This document shows, piece by piece, positions 23,198 to 31,443 of a DNA stretch of 41,986 nucleotides; position 1 is the stretch's first letter; each line of letters starts with the position of its first letter. Position numbers and translations under genes: made by a program. The notes beneath the pieces were generated by a model. That model was not told where the DNA came from, did not search any database, and was given only the letters and a program-made list of their open reading frames with translations. This stretch comes from CALKGK01 sp964649515 (lineage in GTDB: Bacteria > Bacteroidota > Bacteroidia > Flavobacteriales_D > Sanyastnellaceae): positions 1 through 41,986 of the forward strand of contig CAZYPV010000023.1 in assembly GCA_964649515.1 (NCBI GenBank), read 5' to 3'.

Positions 23198-23238
23198 TAC
23201 CAAAAAAGGCAATTGCCTTTCAATTGCCCCTTTTGGTA
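23198..23238 (-). promoter_or_regulatory. Long hairpin between rpsO and pnp
   Basis: Bases 23198-23215 and 23221-23238 form an 18-bp stem with two G-T-type imperfect pairs and a five-base loop. It is centred between the rpsO stop and pnp ATG. In Escherichia coli a stem at this place is cut by RNase III and controls pnp. Here a T-run lies inside the second arm rather than after the stem, so a processing or attenuation site seems likelier than a simple terminator. Confidence 0.7.
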
Positions 23239-23270
23239 ACTATTTATGATAACTTCTAATAATTCATGTC

Positions 23271-23540
23271 TTACTTACGTAGTCCAAGTTCCTTGACAAT
23301 CGCTCTGTAGCGGTTGATGTCTTTTTTCGTCAAATAATCAAGGAGTTTTCTACGCTTTCCTACCAAACGAATCAAAGATCGTTGGGTATTGTAGTCTTTT
23401 TTGTTCTGCTTCAAGTGCTCTGTAAGGTGAGCAATTCTGAAAGTAAACATGGCAATTTGCCCTTCTGGAGACCCAGAGTCTTCAGCGTTTTTTCCGTACT
23501 TCTCGAAAAATTCTCGCTTTTTTTCCGTTGTTAAATACAT
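23271..23540 (-). CDS. rpsO: 30S ribosomal protein S15
   Basis: This is the 89-residue S15 of the small subunit, which binds the central domain of 16S rRNA. The sequence aligns over its full length with the family: MYLTTEKKREFFEKYGKN, the conserved GSPEGQIAMFTFRIAHLTEHL, and KKDYNTQRSLIRLVGKRRKLLDYL. The conserved His-Leu and Arg residues used for rRNA binding are present. It is the first gene of an rpsO-pnp unit. A -7 box, TACCTTTG on the minus strand at 23605-23598, lies 58 bases upstream of the ATG. Confidence 0.98.
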   Translation of the reverse strand: MYLTTEKKREFFEKYGKNAEDSGSPEGQIAMFTFRIAHLTEHLKQNKKDYNTQRSLIRLVGKRRKLLDYLTKKDINRYRAIVKELGLRK

Positions 23541-23597
23541 ACCAATATCGATTTGATAATTTTAATGTAATTGAATTGATTAATTTTTACTGAGGTG

Positions 23598-23605
23598 CAA
23601 AGGTA
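23598..23605 (-). promoter_or_regulatory. -7 box of the rpsO promoter
   Basis: The minus strand reads TACCTTTG, followed by CA. This is a full match to the Bacteroidota -7 consensus and identical to the box of the tRNA-Ser promoter. The predicted leader is about 53 bases. No TTG occurs at the usual -33 distance. Confidence 0.6.
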
Positions 23606-23631
23606 GGCTTTAATTTCGAGTATGCCTTGTT

Positions 23632-24474
23632 CTAGGACAACATTTTAAGCGCCAATGAGATCTTCTCTTTTGCATCTTTCCTTTCTACGATGAAATCCAA
23701 AAAGCCGTGTTCCAAAACAAACTCCGATCGTTGGAAGCCTTCTGGAAGGTCTTTACCGATGGTTTCCTTCACTACTCGTGGTCCGGCAAAGCCAATGAGC
23801 GCGTTGGGTTCTGCCACGTTCAAATCTCCCAACATGGCGAATGATGCCGTTACTCCACCTGTCGTAGGATCGGTTAAGTACGATATATAAGGAATACCTT
23901 CTATGGAAAGCTGACTGAGTTTAGCACTGGTTTTGGCCATTTGCATGAGTGAGAACCCTGCCTCCATCATTCGAGCACCTCCCGATTTGCTAATGCAAAT
24001 GAACGGACACTTGTTCTTCAAGGCATAATCAATGGCTTTGGCGATTTTTTCACCCACCACACTACCCATGGATCCTCCGATGAAAGCAAAGTCCATACAG
24101 CTGATGACCACTTGCTGACCATTCATCTTACCCGATGCAGAACGAAGGGCATCCTTCAATCCTGTTTTCTTTTGTGAAGCTGCAACCCTTGATTTGTAGG
24201 GTTTTGTATCGTGAAAATTGAGCGGATCTTCGGATACCATATTGGCATTCAATTCGCGAAATTTCCCATCATCAAAAAACAAATCGAAATACTCTGCAGA
24301 GCCCACTCTTTCGTGGTGACCGCAATGGCTGCAAACCGACAAATTTTCGTGATGTTCCTTCGAAGTAGCCACATTTTTGCAGCTTGGACACTTGTACCAA
24401 ACTCCCTCTGGGATTTCCTTCTTGTCTTTCGACTCCGTTGTAATACCTTCTTTTATACGCTTAAACCAACCCAT
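23632..24474 (-). CDS. accD: Acetyl-CoA carboxylase carboxyltransferase subunit beta
   Basis: The 280-residue protein starts at ATG 24474 (MGWFKRIKEGITT), the usual beginning for this subunit. A four-cysteine zinc ribbon follows (CPSC near 29 and CSHC near 48), then the crotonase-like carboxyltransferase domain with GSMGSVVGEKI and the oxyanion-hole glycines (SGGARMMEAG, PTTGGVTASFA). With AccA it moves carboxyl from biotin to acetyl-CoA, the first step of fatty-acid synthesis. A full -33/-7 promoter is at 24499-24527. The gene stands alone between rpsO and tamL on the same strand. Confidence 0.97.
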   Translation of the reverse strand: MGWFKRIKEGITTESKDKKEIPEGVWYKCPSCKNVATSKEHHENLSVCSHCGHHERVGSAEYFDLFFDDGKFRELNANMVSEDPLNFHDTKPYKSRVAASQKKTGLKDALRSASGKMNGQQVVISCMDFAFIGGSMGSVVGEKIAKAIDYALKNKCPFICISKSGGARMMEAGFSLMQMAKTSAKLSQLSIEGIPYISYLTDPTTGGVTASFAMLGDLNVAEPNALIGFAGPRVVKETIGKDLPEGFQRSEFVLEHGFLDFIVERKDAKEKISLALKMLS

Positions 24475-24498
24475 AGTTGTTCGAACAGATTTAATGTG

Positions 24499-24527
24499 CA
24501 AATATAGTTATCCTAATCGGGGAGCAA
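24499..24527 (-). promoter_or_regulatory. Promoter of accD (TTG-N18-TATATTTG)
   Basis: On the minus strand TTG (24527-24525) and TATATTTG (24506-24499) are spaced by 18 bases, a full match to the Bacteroidota consensus. The predicted start is near 24494, about 20 bases before the ATG. Confidence 0.75.
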
Positions 24528-24555
24528 CTTTGAAATGTGATTTAGTTTTCAATAT

Positions 24556-27084
24556 TCAGAACGGATAACCTATTCCGAGGTTGTAGTTCAGCACGGGGGA
24601 ATAACTTGCATTTTCTCCCGGGAAGACATCTTCTAAATACCGATTGTACTCCTCCTTGGGCTCCCAAAACCATTGTTCTCCGGCGATCTTAGCGGGGTCT
24701 TTCATTTGCATGGCCACATCAAACCTCAACAAGAAAAAGTCAAAATCAAATCGGAACCCCATTCCTGCACCAATAGCGAGCTGGGTCCACAACTTCGAAG
24801 GATCAAAGTTGCTTCCGGGTCGGTCTTCGTCTTCATCCAAAAACCAGATGTTTCCTGCATCCACAAACAACGCACCTTCAAAGGTTTCGGTTAATTTAAA
24901 GCGGTATTCGGCACTTCCTTCCAAGCGAAGTTCTCCAATGTTGTTGAAGGTAACTTGTGAGGTGCTATCGCGATACGTCCCGGGTCCCAATGTTCTAGGA
25001 TCCCAAGCTCGAATTCCGTTGGAACCACCTGCAAAATAACTCTTTTCAAAGGGCAACACCGACAAGTTTTCGAGCGGTATACCCACTCCTCCCAGCAAAC
25101 GAAATGCGGCGATGTTTTTTTCATCCCAACGGTAGTACCAGCGAAAATCATTATCGAACTTCAAGTATTCGGCAAAGCGAATTCCGGCGATCTGATAGCT
25201 GCCTTGCTCGTCCCTCACGGCTCTTTTCCAGCCCAAATCTTCAGCCAAATTAAAACCAAGTCGGGCTAGCAATCCCGCCATTTCCACGGAAAAACGGTTG
25301 AATTTGTACCTCCGCTGGAGTCCAGGCTTTTGGGTATTCACCTCCCACACCCCTCGCAAACTGGCGATCAAGTGGTTTTGATAGGAGTTGGAGAGAAAAT
25401 CGTCGCTAAGTGAATTCAGTAGATCGTCGAAAGCTACCGACTTACTGATCTTGATGGTGCTGAGTTCAGCAAATCCCAATATGCGGGAACCCGAAGAGCG
25501 GTTTTCGATGAAGTTTACCCCATATCTTAATTGATACAACTGGCGCTCGTAATCTGGGCGATTTTGGTAATTGAAGGCCAAACTTAAGCTGGATTTGGGT
25601 TCGTTGGACTTCTTGAATCGACTCAAACCTAGAGGAAACCAGTGGTTGAAATTCAGGGTAATTTGCGGACCAATTTCAAAGGTGTTGAAGCGGATATTCT
25701 CCGTTACATTTTGAGCTGCATCGCCTTGGCTTTCGACAGAAGTGAGGGGCTGTTGAGCCTCCACAGCACCAACGATTCGGAATTCTCCATTTTCCGATCG
25801 TGAAAAAACATTTCTATTTCTGAACACCAAACTCCCTGAGAGCCCAAACAAACCATCGCGATGCGTTACACCCCCTTCTGCAGAGAACGCATATTGCTTG
25901 TTCGGAGCGAGGTAGATTTTGCAGTCCAAAACATTCACGTCATCCCGCTCTTGCTGGGTCATTTGTAAGTTAACGGAGCGGAACATGGCGAGCTGACTCA
26001 ACTTCCGATACGTTTGATCGATCCTTTGCTTTTGGTACATGTCGCCCTCCTGAAAGCTCAACAAATAGAGCAATAAATCGGGCTTGATTTCAAGCGGACC
26101 GTCTGAGAAAAACTGAACTCCTTCCACCATGAGGGTATCACTAGGCACGGCATTGATCTTGCTGGGATCATAGCTGGTGTAAAACGAAATTTGTCCGATA
26201 AAAAATTTGGGATGAGGAGTCACTATCAAACTATCTTGTCCGGGCACCTCATCCTTTCGCAGCGACTTCACCACCATTTCCACATCCACCTTTCGATCTC
26301 CAACTGTTGAATCAGCTCGATAGACGATATAATCTTTGGAAAAAGTGTAGTAACCGCGGTTATTGAGATAATTTTGAATCCGCTCACGCTCGTTATCCAA
26401 GGCATCAATATCGAACACCTCCCCCGTTTGAATGGTGCTGGAGCTCATCAAAAACGATTCTCGAGAAGCAATGTTTTCATCTTCAATCCGTAGGCGGATA
26501 TCTCCAACCCTGTATGCAGTATCGGGCGAAACAACATAGTTCACCTTGGCCTTATCTCCCCGTCGGTTGAGATTCACCTCAGAGCGAACATCAGCCTTAA
26601 AGTAACCGTGTTTTTTAAGATATATAGCAATCTGGTTTACAGAAGTTTGCGTGCGCGAGCTATCGAGAACGACCGGCGGTTCCCCCACCGTTGTGCTTAG
26701 CCAATCTCTCCAAGTAAGGGTATCGGCAAGGAGGCTTCTTTTTTCTTTTTCGGAAAGGGCTTTCTCTCGCCTTTCTTTGCGTTCAACTTTTCGTTCTTTC
26801 CGAGCGCTTTTTCGTTCATTTGCTTTTGCTCTGCGCTCTGGATTAACCAAATTGTAAACGCCCAAATGAAATCGGAAAAAGAGAATCTTTCGGTTCACAC
26901 GCTGTTTGAGCACCCCTCGAAGATCTTCTTGGTCTATCTTAAAATCCTTGGGTGGATCAACCAAAGTAATTTTTTGCTTCCTCAAAAACACCTCTCCTTC
27001 TTGGAGTCTTTTTGTGGGAGAACATGCCAAGAGCAGCACTAAAAGCAGGAGGGTAAAATATGGCAGGACTCTTTTTGTGCGCAT
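24556..27084 (-). CDS. tamL: TamL-type outer membrane lipoprotein (BamA/TamA family)
   Basis: ATG 27084 gives a lipoprotein signal ending LLLAC; residues upstream of it in the open frame do not look like protein. The 842-residue product is a BamA/TamA-family outer membrane protein with an unusual lipidated N-terminus, as found in Bacteroidota TamL. A basic, lysine/arginine-rich stretch (about 105-135) is followed by POTRA-like beta-alpha repeats (about 150-430) and a 16-strand barrel. The barrel carries the conserved loop-6 region GGSNGIRAWDPRTLGPG (near 695) and ends GIGYPF, with the terminal Phe typical of barrel insertion. With TamB it helps assemble or export envelope material. It is divergent from a TrmH-type methyltransferase, a pairing common in the phylum. 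Confidence 0.92.
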   Translation of the reverse strand: MRTKRVLPYFTLLLLVLLLACSPTKRLQEGEVFLRKQKITLVDPPKDFKIDQEDLRGVLKQRVNRKILFFRFHLGVYNLVNPERRAKANERKSARKERKVERKERREKALSEKEKRSLLADTLTWRDWLSTTVGEPPVVLDSSRTQTSVNQIAIYLKKHGYFKADVRSEVNLNRRGDKAKVNYVVSPDTAYRVGDIRLRIEDENIASRESFLMSSSTIQTGEVFDIDALDNERERIQNYLNNRGYYTFSKDYIVYRADSTVGDRKVDVEMVVKSLRKDEVPGQDSLIVTPHPKFFIGQISFYTSYDPSKINAVPSDTLMVEGVQFFSDGPLEIKPDLLLYLLSFQEGDMYQKQRIDQTYRKLSQLAMFRSVNLQMTQQERDDVNVLDCKIYLAPNKQYAFSAEGGVTHRDGLFGLSGSLVFRNRNVFSRSENGEFRIVGAVEAQQPLTSVESQGDAAQNVTENIRFNTFEIGPQITLNFNHWFPLGLSRFKKSNEPKSSLSLAFNYQNRPDYERQLYQLRYGVNFIENRSSGSRILGFAELSTIKISKSVAFDDLLNSLSDDFLSNSYQNHLIASLRGVWEVNTQKPGLQRRYKFNRFSVEMAGLLARLGFNLAEDLGWKRAVRDEQGSYQIAGIRFAEYLKFDNDFRWYYRWDEKNIAAFRLLGGVGIPLENLSVLPFEKSYFAGGSNGIRAWDPRTLGPGTYRDSTSQVTFNNIGELRLEGSAEYRFKLTETFEGALFVDAGNIWFLDEDEDRPGSNFDPSKLWTQLAIGAGMGFRFDFDFFLLRFDVAMQMKDPAKIAGEQWFWEPKEEYNRYLEDVFPGENASYSPVLNYNLGIGYPF

Positions 27085-27089
27085 GATGA

Positions 27090-27097
27090 CAAATGTA
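27090..27097 (-). promoter_or_regulatory. -7 box of tamL at the start codon
   Basis: On the minus strand 27097-27090 reads TACATTTG and ends five bases before the tamL ATG (27084). A TTG lies 24 bases upstream (about 27124-27122). The mRNA would start at or within one or two bases of the start codon. Confidence 0.55.
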
Positions 27098-27143
27098 CTC
27101 TTCGAGGGCGGTTTTTTGCTGCAAAGTTTCGAACTTGCCGCCA

Positions 27144-27860
27144 ATGGTAACGAAAAATCAGATAAAATTCGTCAAATCACTTCACCAAAAAAAGTACCGC
27201 CAATCCTCGGGACTGTTTATTGTTGAAGGTTTAAAGCCCGTAGAGGAATTGCTGGCTTCTGCTTTTAAGGTGAACGAACTCTATGCCTTGAAGGAGCATT
27301 TGCCTCTTTTTCCGGAAGCCATTGAAGCTTCTCGAGCTGATATGGAACGCATGTCTGCTTTAAAGTCTACTCCTGGTGTTCTGGCAGTAGCTGAAATCCC
27401 CGAACAGCATCATAAAATAGAAGATGTAGGTCCCATGATTGCTTTGGATGGCATTTCTGACCCAGGGAATCTGGGAACACTGATCCGCACAGCCGATTGG
27501 TTTGGGTTCGAGCACATTGTTTGCTCTGAAGATACTGTGGATACCTTCAACCCGAAAACGGTCCAAGCTGCCATGGGTAGTTTGTTTCGAGTGCAGGTAA
27601 TGCGTTGTGATCTTCCGAGTTATTTGGAAGAGTTGGGCCGACCCATCATTGGTTTGGACATGGCGGGAAATAACCTGTACACTCACCGCGCCGAAAATGG
27701 CATTTACATCTTGGGCAAGGAAAGCACTGGTTTGAGCCCTGCCGTTCGCAGCCAATTGAGTGAAACTTTGAACATTCCGGGAAAAGGAGGAGCGGAATCA
27801 CTCAATGTAAGTATTGCTGGCGCTTTATTGATGAGTGAATTGTGCCGTTCGAAGGATTAA
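27144..27860 (+). CDS. TrmH/SpoU family RNA 2'-O-methyltransferase
   Basis: The 238-residue protein combines an N-terminal substrate-binding domain (about 1-80; IKFVKSLHQKKYRQSSGLFIVEG) with a SPOUT domain. The three conserved motifs are present: ALDGISDPGNLGTLIRTADWFG (first half near 100), IYILGKESTGLS and IPGKGGAESLNVSIAGALLM. It transfers methyl to a 2'-O-ribose in rRNA or tRNA; the exact nucleotide is unknown. I chose ATG 27144 (MVTKNQIKFVKSL), because the 17 upstream codons overlap the divergent tamL region and are not protein-like. Its stop shares TTAA (27857-27860) with the convergent acyltransferase gene. Confidence 0.93.
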   Translation: MVTKNQIKFVKSLHQKKYRQSSGLFIVEGLKPVEELLASAFKVNELYALKEHLPLFPEAIEASRADMERMSALKSTPGVLAVAEIPEQHHKIEDVGPMIALDGISDPGNLGTLIRTADWFGFEHIVCSEDTVDTFNPKTVQAAMGSLFRVQVMRCDLPSYLEELGRPIIGLDMAGNNLYTHRAENGIYILGKESTGLSPAVRSQLSETLNIPGKGGAESLNVSIAGALLMSELCRSKD

Positions 27861-29047
27861 GAAGTAGCCGTTGATTTTTCTTGCTCTGCCTTTCTTTTAT
27901 TGATGACCGGATTGGCATACATCTTCAGCATCACCTCTCTCACCTGTTTCGTAAAGCCCTCATTCTTCAATAATTTCTTTTTGGTGAGTGCCAATTTTAG
28001 CGTTCTTCCTCGAAGATAATTGTTGAAGGTAATGCGTTGAATCCGAGTGTATTCATGGCTGTAAGTATTCTCTCCCGTTAACAAATCGTAGGCGATGTAA
28101 TTGGTAGGCCACAAACGATACAGCAGGTGCATTTCTTGATCGATCAAATTGGACAGTACCCGTACCTTTTCGTTTTTGTTTTCGATGGTCTTGATGTAAT
28201 CCAGCCTGCGATTCAGCACATTCCCAAGGGCGATATTCACCCTGCCTTTGTGTCCGGTAATGCCCTTTAGCGCGCTGCGGTAATCCTCTCCATCTTGTTT
28301 TTGATATTCCCCGTGCTCTTTGATCATCAAGAGCTCGTTGGCTTTGAAAATATCGCATGGATCATATTCGTAGGAAACCACGGTTGGTACAATGTTCAAC
28401 TCTCCCAAAGCATCTTCCAAGCTCTGATCTGAACTTGCTTGGAGCATTTTAATGAGTCCGCTTGCAGTGCGGTCATCCCCGTCTTTGGACCTCCCTTCTT
28501 TGTGGGCAATCCAAACGGAGGTTCCGTCCTGTGTGATGGTTTTTCGGATGTAGTTACTGAGTCGCCTGCTCAACATCAACAACTCTTTTGGGGCTGCATT
28601 TCGGTGAACGATGAAGGATTTGTTCAAACGCACAATGTCTTCGATGATTTCGTTCTTCAAGAGGTTGTCTCCAATGGCAATTTGTGTGGTTTCGAAGCCT
28701 TTTTCTAGCAGGGAAACGTTCAAAAGCGCGGAATCCAAGATGATGTCTCGGTGATTGGAAAGAAAGAGGTATGGCACGCCTTTCTTGATGGAATCCATGT
28801 TGGAAAAAGTGAGTCCGTTGGTGGTGGTTTGTGCAATAACTTTGAACGCTGGAGCGCTCACCTCAATTTGAAAGTCTTCAGTGGTACGAACGCTTCTCAG
28901 CATTTCCGTAATCTCCTCTTGTTCAAGATCGGGATACACAAACTGCATCATGCGAAAAGTAGTATCCTTCTTTAAAAGACGCTCAATGGCAGCAGGAATT
29001 TCTTCGCCTTCATAAGGACGTAGGTCGTCATAATTATTTAAATCCAT
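27857..29047 (-). CDS. PlsC-like acyltransferase
   Basis: The 396-residue protein contains the acyltransferase core: YLFLSNHRDIILDSALL near residue 100, VWIAHKEGRSKDG-like glycine block and later LLTGENTYSHEY. The catalytic box reads N-H-R-D-I-I-L-D, so the His and the expected acid are five residues apart (HX5D), or the RD pair serves instead of the usual HX4D; this spelling seems conserved in Bacteroidota relatives. It should esterify glycerophosphate or a related lipid at the membrane. ATG 29047 is the first protein-like start (MDLNNYDDLRPYEG). The -7 box TACCTTTG (29074-29067, minus) is 20 bases upstream. The gene is divergent from the DEAD helicase. Confidence 0.86.
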   Translation of the reverse strand: MDLNNYDDLRPYEGEEIPAAIERLLKKDTTFRMMQFVYPDLEQEEITEMLRSVRTTEDFQIEVSAPAFKVIAQTTTNGLTFSNMDSIKKGVPYLFLSNHRDIILDSALLNVSLLEKGFETTQIAIGDNLLKNEIIEDIVRLNKSFIVHRNAAPKELLMLSRRLSNYIRKTITQDGTSVWIAHKEGRSKDGDDRTASGLIKMLQASSDQSLEDALGELNIVPTVVSYEYDPCDIFKANELLMIKEHGEYQKQDGEDYRSALKGITGHKGRVNIALGNVLNRRLDYIKTIENKNEKVRVLSNLIDQEMHLLYRLWPTNYIAYDLLTGENTYSHEYTRIQRITFNNYLRGRTLKLALTKKKLLKNEGFTKQVREVMLKMYANPVINKRKAEQEKSTATS

Positions 29048-29066
29048 GGTTCCTTCTTGTTGAGAA

Positions 29067-29074
29067 CAAAGGTA
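29067..29074 (-). promoter_or_regulatory. -7 box of the acyltransferase gene
   Basis: The minus strand reads TACCTTTG, a full match, in the 55-base divergent gap. It is predicted to start transcription about 15 bases before ATG 29047. It overlaps the region where the divergent helicase promoter should bind polymerase. Confidence 0.55.
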
Positions 29075-29090
29075 GCAAACGAAATTTGGG

Positions 29091-29098
29091 TAATTTTG
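29091..29098 (+). promoter_or_regulatory. -7 box of the DEAD-box helicase at the start codon
   Basis: TAATTTTG is a full match to TAnnTTTG and ends four bases before ATG 29103, so the mRNA would begin with or next to the start codon. No well-spaced TTG is seen. It is 16 bases from the opposing acyltransferase box. Confidence 0.5.
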
Positions 29099-29102
29099 CT
29101 GC

Positions 29103-30398
29103 ATGACCTTTGAAGATCTCAAGCTTACTCGTCAATTTCTCAACGCCATCGAAGAATGGGGATTTGAACATCCTACGGAAATCCAATGCAAAGCTATCCC
29201 GCCCATTCGATCTGGACAAGATTTGATTGGGATTGCTCAAACGGGCACCGGGAAAACGGCGGCCTTTCTCCTTCCTCTGCTGCACACTTTAAAATACGCT
29301 CAAGGAAATCAGCCCCGATGTTTGATTTTGGTTCCCACGAAGGAATTGGTGCTCCAAATTGTCAATCATGCAGAGCACTTGGCAAAGTATACCGACCTCA
29401 GAATTATTGGTTTGTATGGCGGAATTGGTCCCAAAGCCCAAGCCAAAGCCATGGAAGAAGGTCAAGATATCATTGTTTCCACTCCTGGTCGATTCATGGA
29501 AATTTATTTCAAAGGAGTGATTGATTGTAAGAAAATCAAACATTTGGTGTTGGACGAAGCCGACCGAATGATGGACATGGGGTTCATGCATCAACTTCGA
29601 AAAATATTTGAGATCATCCCAAATAAACGTCAGAATCTACTTTTCTCAGCAACCTTCCCCCAACGAGTGGAACACCTGGCAGAAGAATTCCTTTTGTGGC
29701 CAACACGTGTTGAGGTTTCTCCCCAAGCCACTCCGGTAGAGACGGTAGAACAGTTTTTGTACCGAGTGCCGAACTTCAGAACAAAGATTGATCTTCTTGT
29801 GCATCTGCTCGAAACGGATGAAAGCATGAAAAGGATCATCGTTTTTACCCGCACCAAGGAATATGCGGAGAACATCTCGAGGTATTTGCTCAGAAAAGAG
29901 TTGGGAGAAGTTCGGGTGATCCATTCCAACAAAGGTCAAAATTCTCGAATCAACGCGATGTCGGATTTCAGAAAGGGAGATGTTCGGATTTTGGTTTCAA
30001 CCGATGTTTCGGCTCGCGGAATCGATATTCCTGAAGTTTCTCATGTGATCAACTTCAGCATTCCGCGCGACTCCTTTGATTACGTGCACCGCATTGGGCG
30101 AACTGGGCGAGCTTTTCGAGCGGGAACGGCCATTAGTTTTGCCGATCACACCGAGACCTATTATGTGCGAAAGATTGAGGACGTCACCAAACAGCTCATA
30201 CCGATTGTTGAACTTCCCGAACAGCTTTTCATTCATCCCACAGAGAAAAACGAACGACAAGATCAAGCTCGGGAGATTGATAAGCAGAAGCACCGCGAAA
30301 ACCCTGATTATAAAGGAGCTTTTCACGACAAAAAATACAAGCGCAAGGACCAAAAAAAGCCCAGCAGGTCCACCTCCAACCGCAAACAAAACAAGTGA
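29103..30398 (+). CDS. DEAD-box RNA helicase
   Basis: The 431-residue ATP-dependent RNA helicase has all core motifs. It has the Q motif (GFEHPTEIQCKAIP), motif I AQTGTGKT (near 47), Ia PTKELVLQ, Ib STPGR, motif II VLDEADRMMDMGF (near 152), motif III FSATFP, motif IV/V IVFTRTKEY and STDVSARGID, and motif VI HRIGRTGRAF. The last 60 residues are a basic, unstructured tail (KHRENPDYKGAF and lysine/arginine-rich runs) likely binding RNA. Such RhlE/DbpA-like enzymes act in ribosome assembly or mRNA decay, often at low temperature. ATG 29103 fits the family start and sits just after a -7 box. Confidence 0.96.
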   Translation: MTFEDLKLTRQFLNAIEEWGFEHPTEIQCKAIPPIRSGQDLIGIAQTGTGKTAAFLLPLLHTLKYAQGNQPRCLILVPTKELVLQIVNHAEHLAKYTDLRIIGLYGGIGPKAQAKAMEEGQDIIVSTPGRFMEIYFKGVIDCKKIKHLVLDEADRMMDMGFMHQLRKIFEIIPNKRQNLLFSATFPQRVEHLAEEFLLWPTRVEVSPQATPVETVEQFLYRVPNFRTKIDLLVHLLETDESMKRIIVFTRTKEYAENISRYLLRKELGEVRVIHSNKGQNSRINAMSDFRKGDVRILVSTDVSARGIDIPEVSHVINFSIPRDSFDYVHRIGRTGRAFRAGTAISFADHTETYYVRKIEDVTKQLIPIVELPEQLFIHPTEKNERQDQAREIDKQKHRENPDYKGAFHDKKYKRKDQKKPSRSTSNRKQNK

Positions 30399-30480
30399 TC
30401 TGCGAGAAATACTTGTTAATTTTCGCAATTAGGGCATCTTCCATATTTGAAAAGCGCAGAAAGCAACGTACTTTGTAGGC

Positions 30481-30609
30481 ATGAAATCGCGATCTAATTT
30501 TCTGCTGTTCGTGCTCATCGTATTGATGATCAGTTCTTCCTTCATTGCTTGTGCACCCAAACAAAAATGCGCGGCATACAATGAAGTACCCGCGCATACA
30601 ATGCCTTGA
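30481..30609 (+). CDS. Small lipoprotein (42 aa)
   Basis: A 42-codon frame begins ATG AAA TCG and ends TGA 30607-30609. It encodes a signal sequence (KSRSNFLLFVLIVLMISSSF) and lipobox FIAC near residue 24, followed by a short mature tail (APKQKCAAYNEVPAHTMP). Tiny lipoproteins ending in a Cys-x-x-Tyr motif are frequent in Flavobacteriales and are usually missed. A TACTTTG sequence (30469-30475), one base short of the -7 consensus, ends five bases before the ATG. It lies between the helicase and the convergent purine nucleoside phosphorylase gene (gap of 21 bases). The function is unknown; the tail would face the periplasm. Confidence 0.7.
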   Translation: MKSRSNFLLFVLIVLMISSSFIACAPKQKCAAYNEVPAHTMP

Positions 30610-30630
30610 TTCAAGTGCTCACTTCCCACC

Positions 30631-31443
30631 TCAAAAAGAGGCAATCAGCTGGCAAAATAGTTTTGTGAGTTGAAGCTCACTCTTTTTGGCGATGGCCACA
30701 ATTTCATCGATGTTGACCGGTTTCAAATCATCTGGATCGCACTCATCCGTTAACACAGAAATGGCGGAACAAGGAATCCCCATGTGATTGCAAGCGATGA
30801 CCTCCGGTACTGTCGACATCCCAACAGCATCAGCCCCGATGGTTTTGAGAAAGCGGTATTCTGCTCGGGTTTCCAAGTTGGGTCCCATCACAGAAGCATA
30901 AACTCCCTCATGAAGTAGAATGTCCTCCGCTTGGGCAATCGACTTTAATTTTCGATTCATGGAAGGGTCATAAGGAGCAGACATGTCTGGGAAACGCGGA
31001 CCAAATTCATCCAAGTTTGCACCACGCAGCGGATTATCGGGCTGAAGGTTGATGTGATCATCAATCAGCATGAGGCTTCCTTTTTTCATGTTCAGGTTCA
31101 CCCCACCAGCCGCGTTGCTCAGCAGCATGCGTTTCACCCCCAACAGTTTCATTACACGCACCGGAAAAACGATTTGCTTCATGCTGTAACCCTCATAGTA
31201 GTGGTACCTTCCTTGAAGTGCAATGACTTTCTTTCCAGCTATACTTCCATAAATGAGCTTTCCAAAGTGAAATTCAACGGTAGCTATTGGAAAATTGGGA
31301 ATGGCGTTGTAGCTCAGCTCCTTTTCGATCTCGATTTCAGTGACCAAGTTTCCCAAACCTGTTCCGAGCACGATGCCCACTTCAGCATCGCCAATACCGC
31401 GTTCTCTTAAAAAATCGGCGGTTTCTTGTATTTCTTTAATCAT
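30631..31443 (-). CDS. Purine nucleoside phosphorylase (type I)
   Basis: The 270-residue enzyme belongs to the trimeric PNP/MTAP family: phosphate loop VLGTGLGNL (near 26), GRYHYYEGYSM (near 75), LLSNAAGGVN (near 103), MGPNLETRAEYRFLKTIGADAVGMSTVPEV (near 180; Glu and Met for ribose and purine), and the terminal helix. It phosphorolyses purine nucleosides to base and ribose-1-phosphate. ATG 31443 overlaps the TGA of the upstream glycosyltransferase gene (ATGA), so it is the last gene of the operon DUF547-rhodanese-glycosyltransferase-PNP. In arsenosugar pathways a nucleosidase or phosphorylase must remove adenine from the arsenic-nucleoside, which would suit this position; a plain purine-salvage role is equally possible. 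Confidence 0.94.
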   Translation of the reverse strand: MIKEIQETADFLRERGIGDAEVGIVLGTGLGNLVTEIEIEKELSYNAIPNFPIATVEFHFGKLIYGSIAGKKVIALQGRYHYYEGYSMKQIVFPVRVMKLLGVKRMLLSNAAGGVNLNMKKGSLMLIDDHINLQPDNPLRGANLDEFGPRFPDMSAPYDPSMNRKLKSIAQAEDILLHEGVYASVMGPNLETRAEYRFLKTIGADAVGMSTVPEVIACNHMGIPCSAISVLTDECDPDDLKPVNIDEIVAIAKKSELQLTKLFCQLIASF

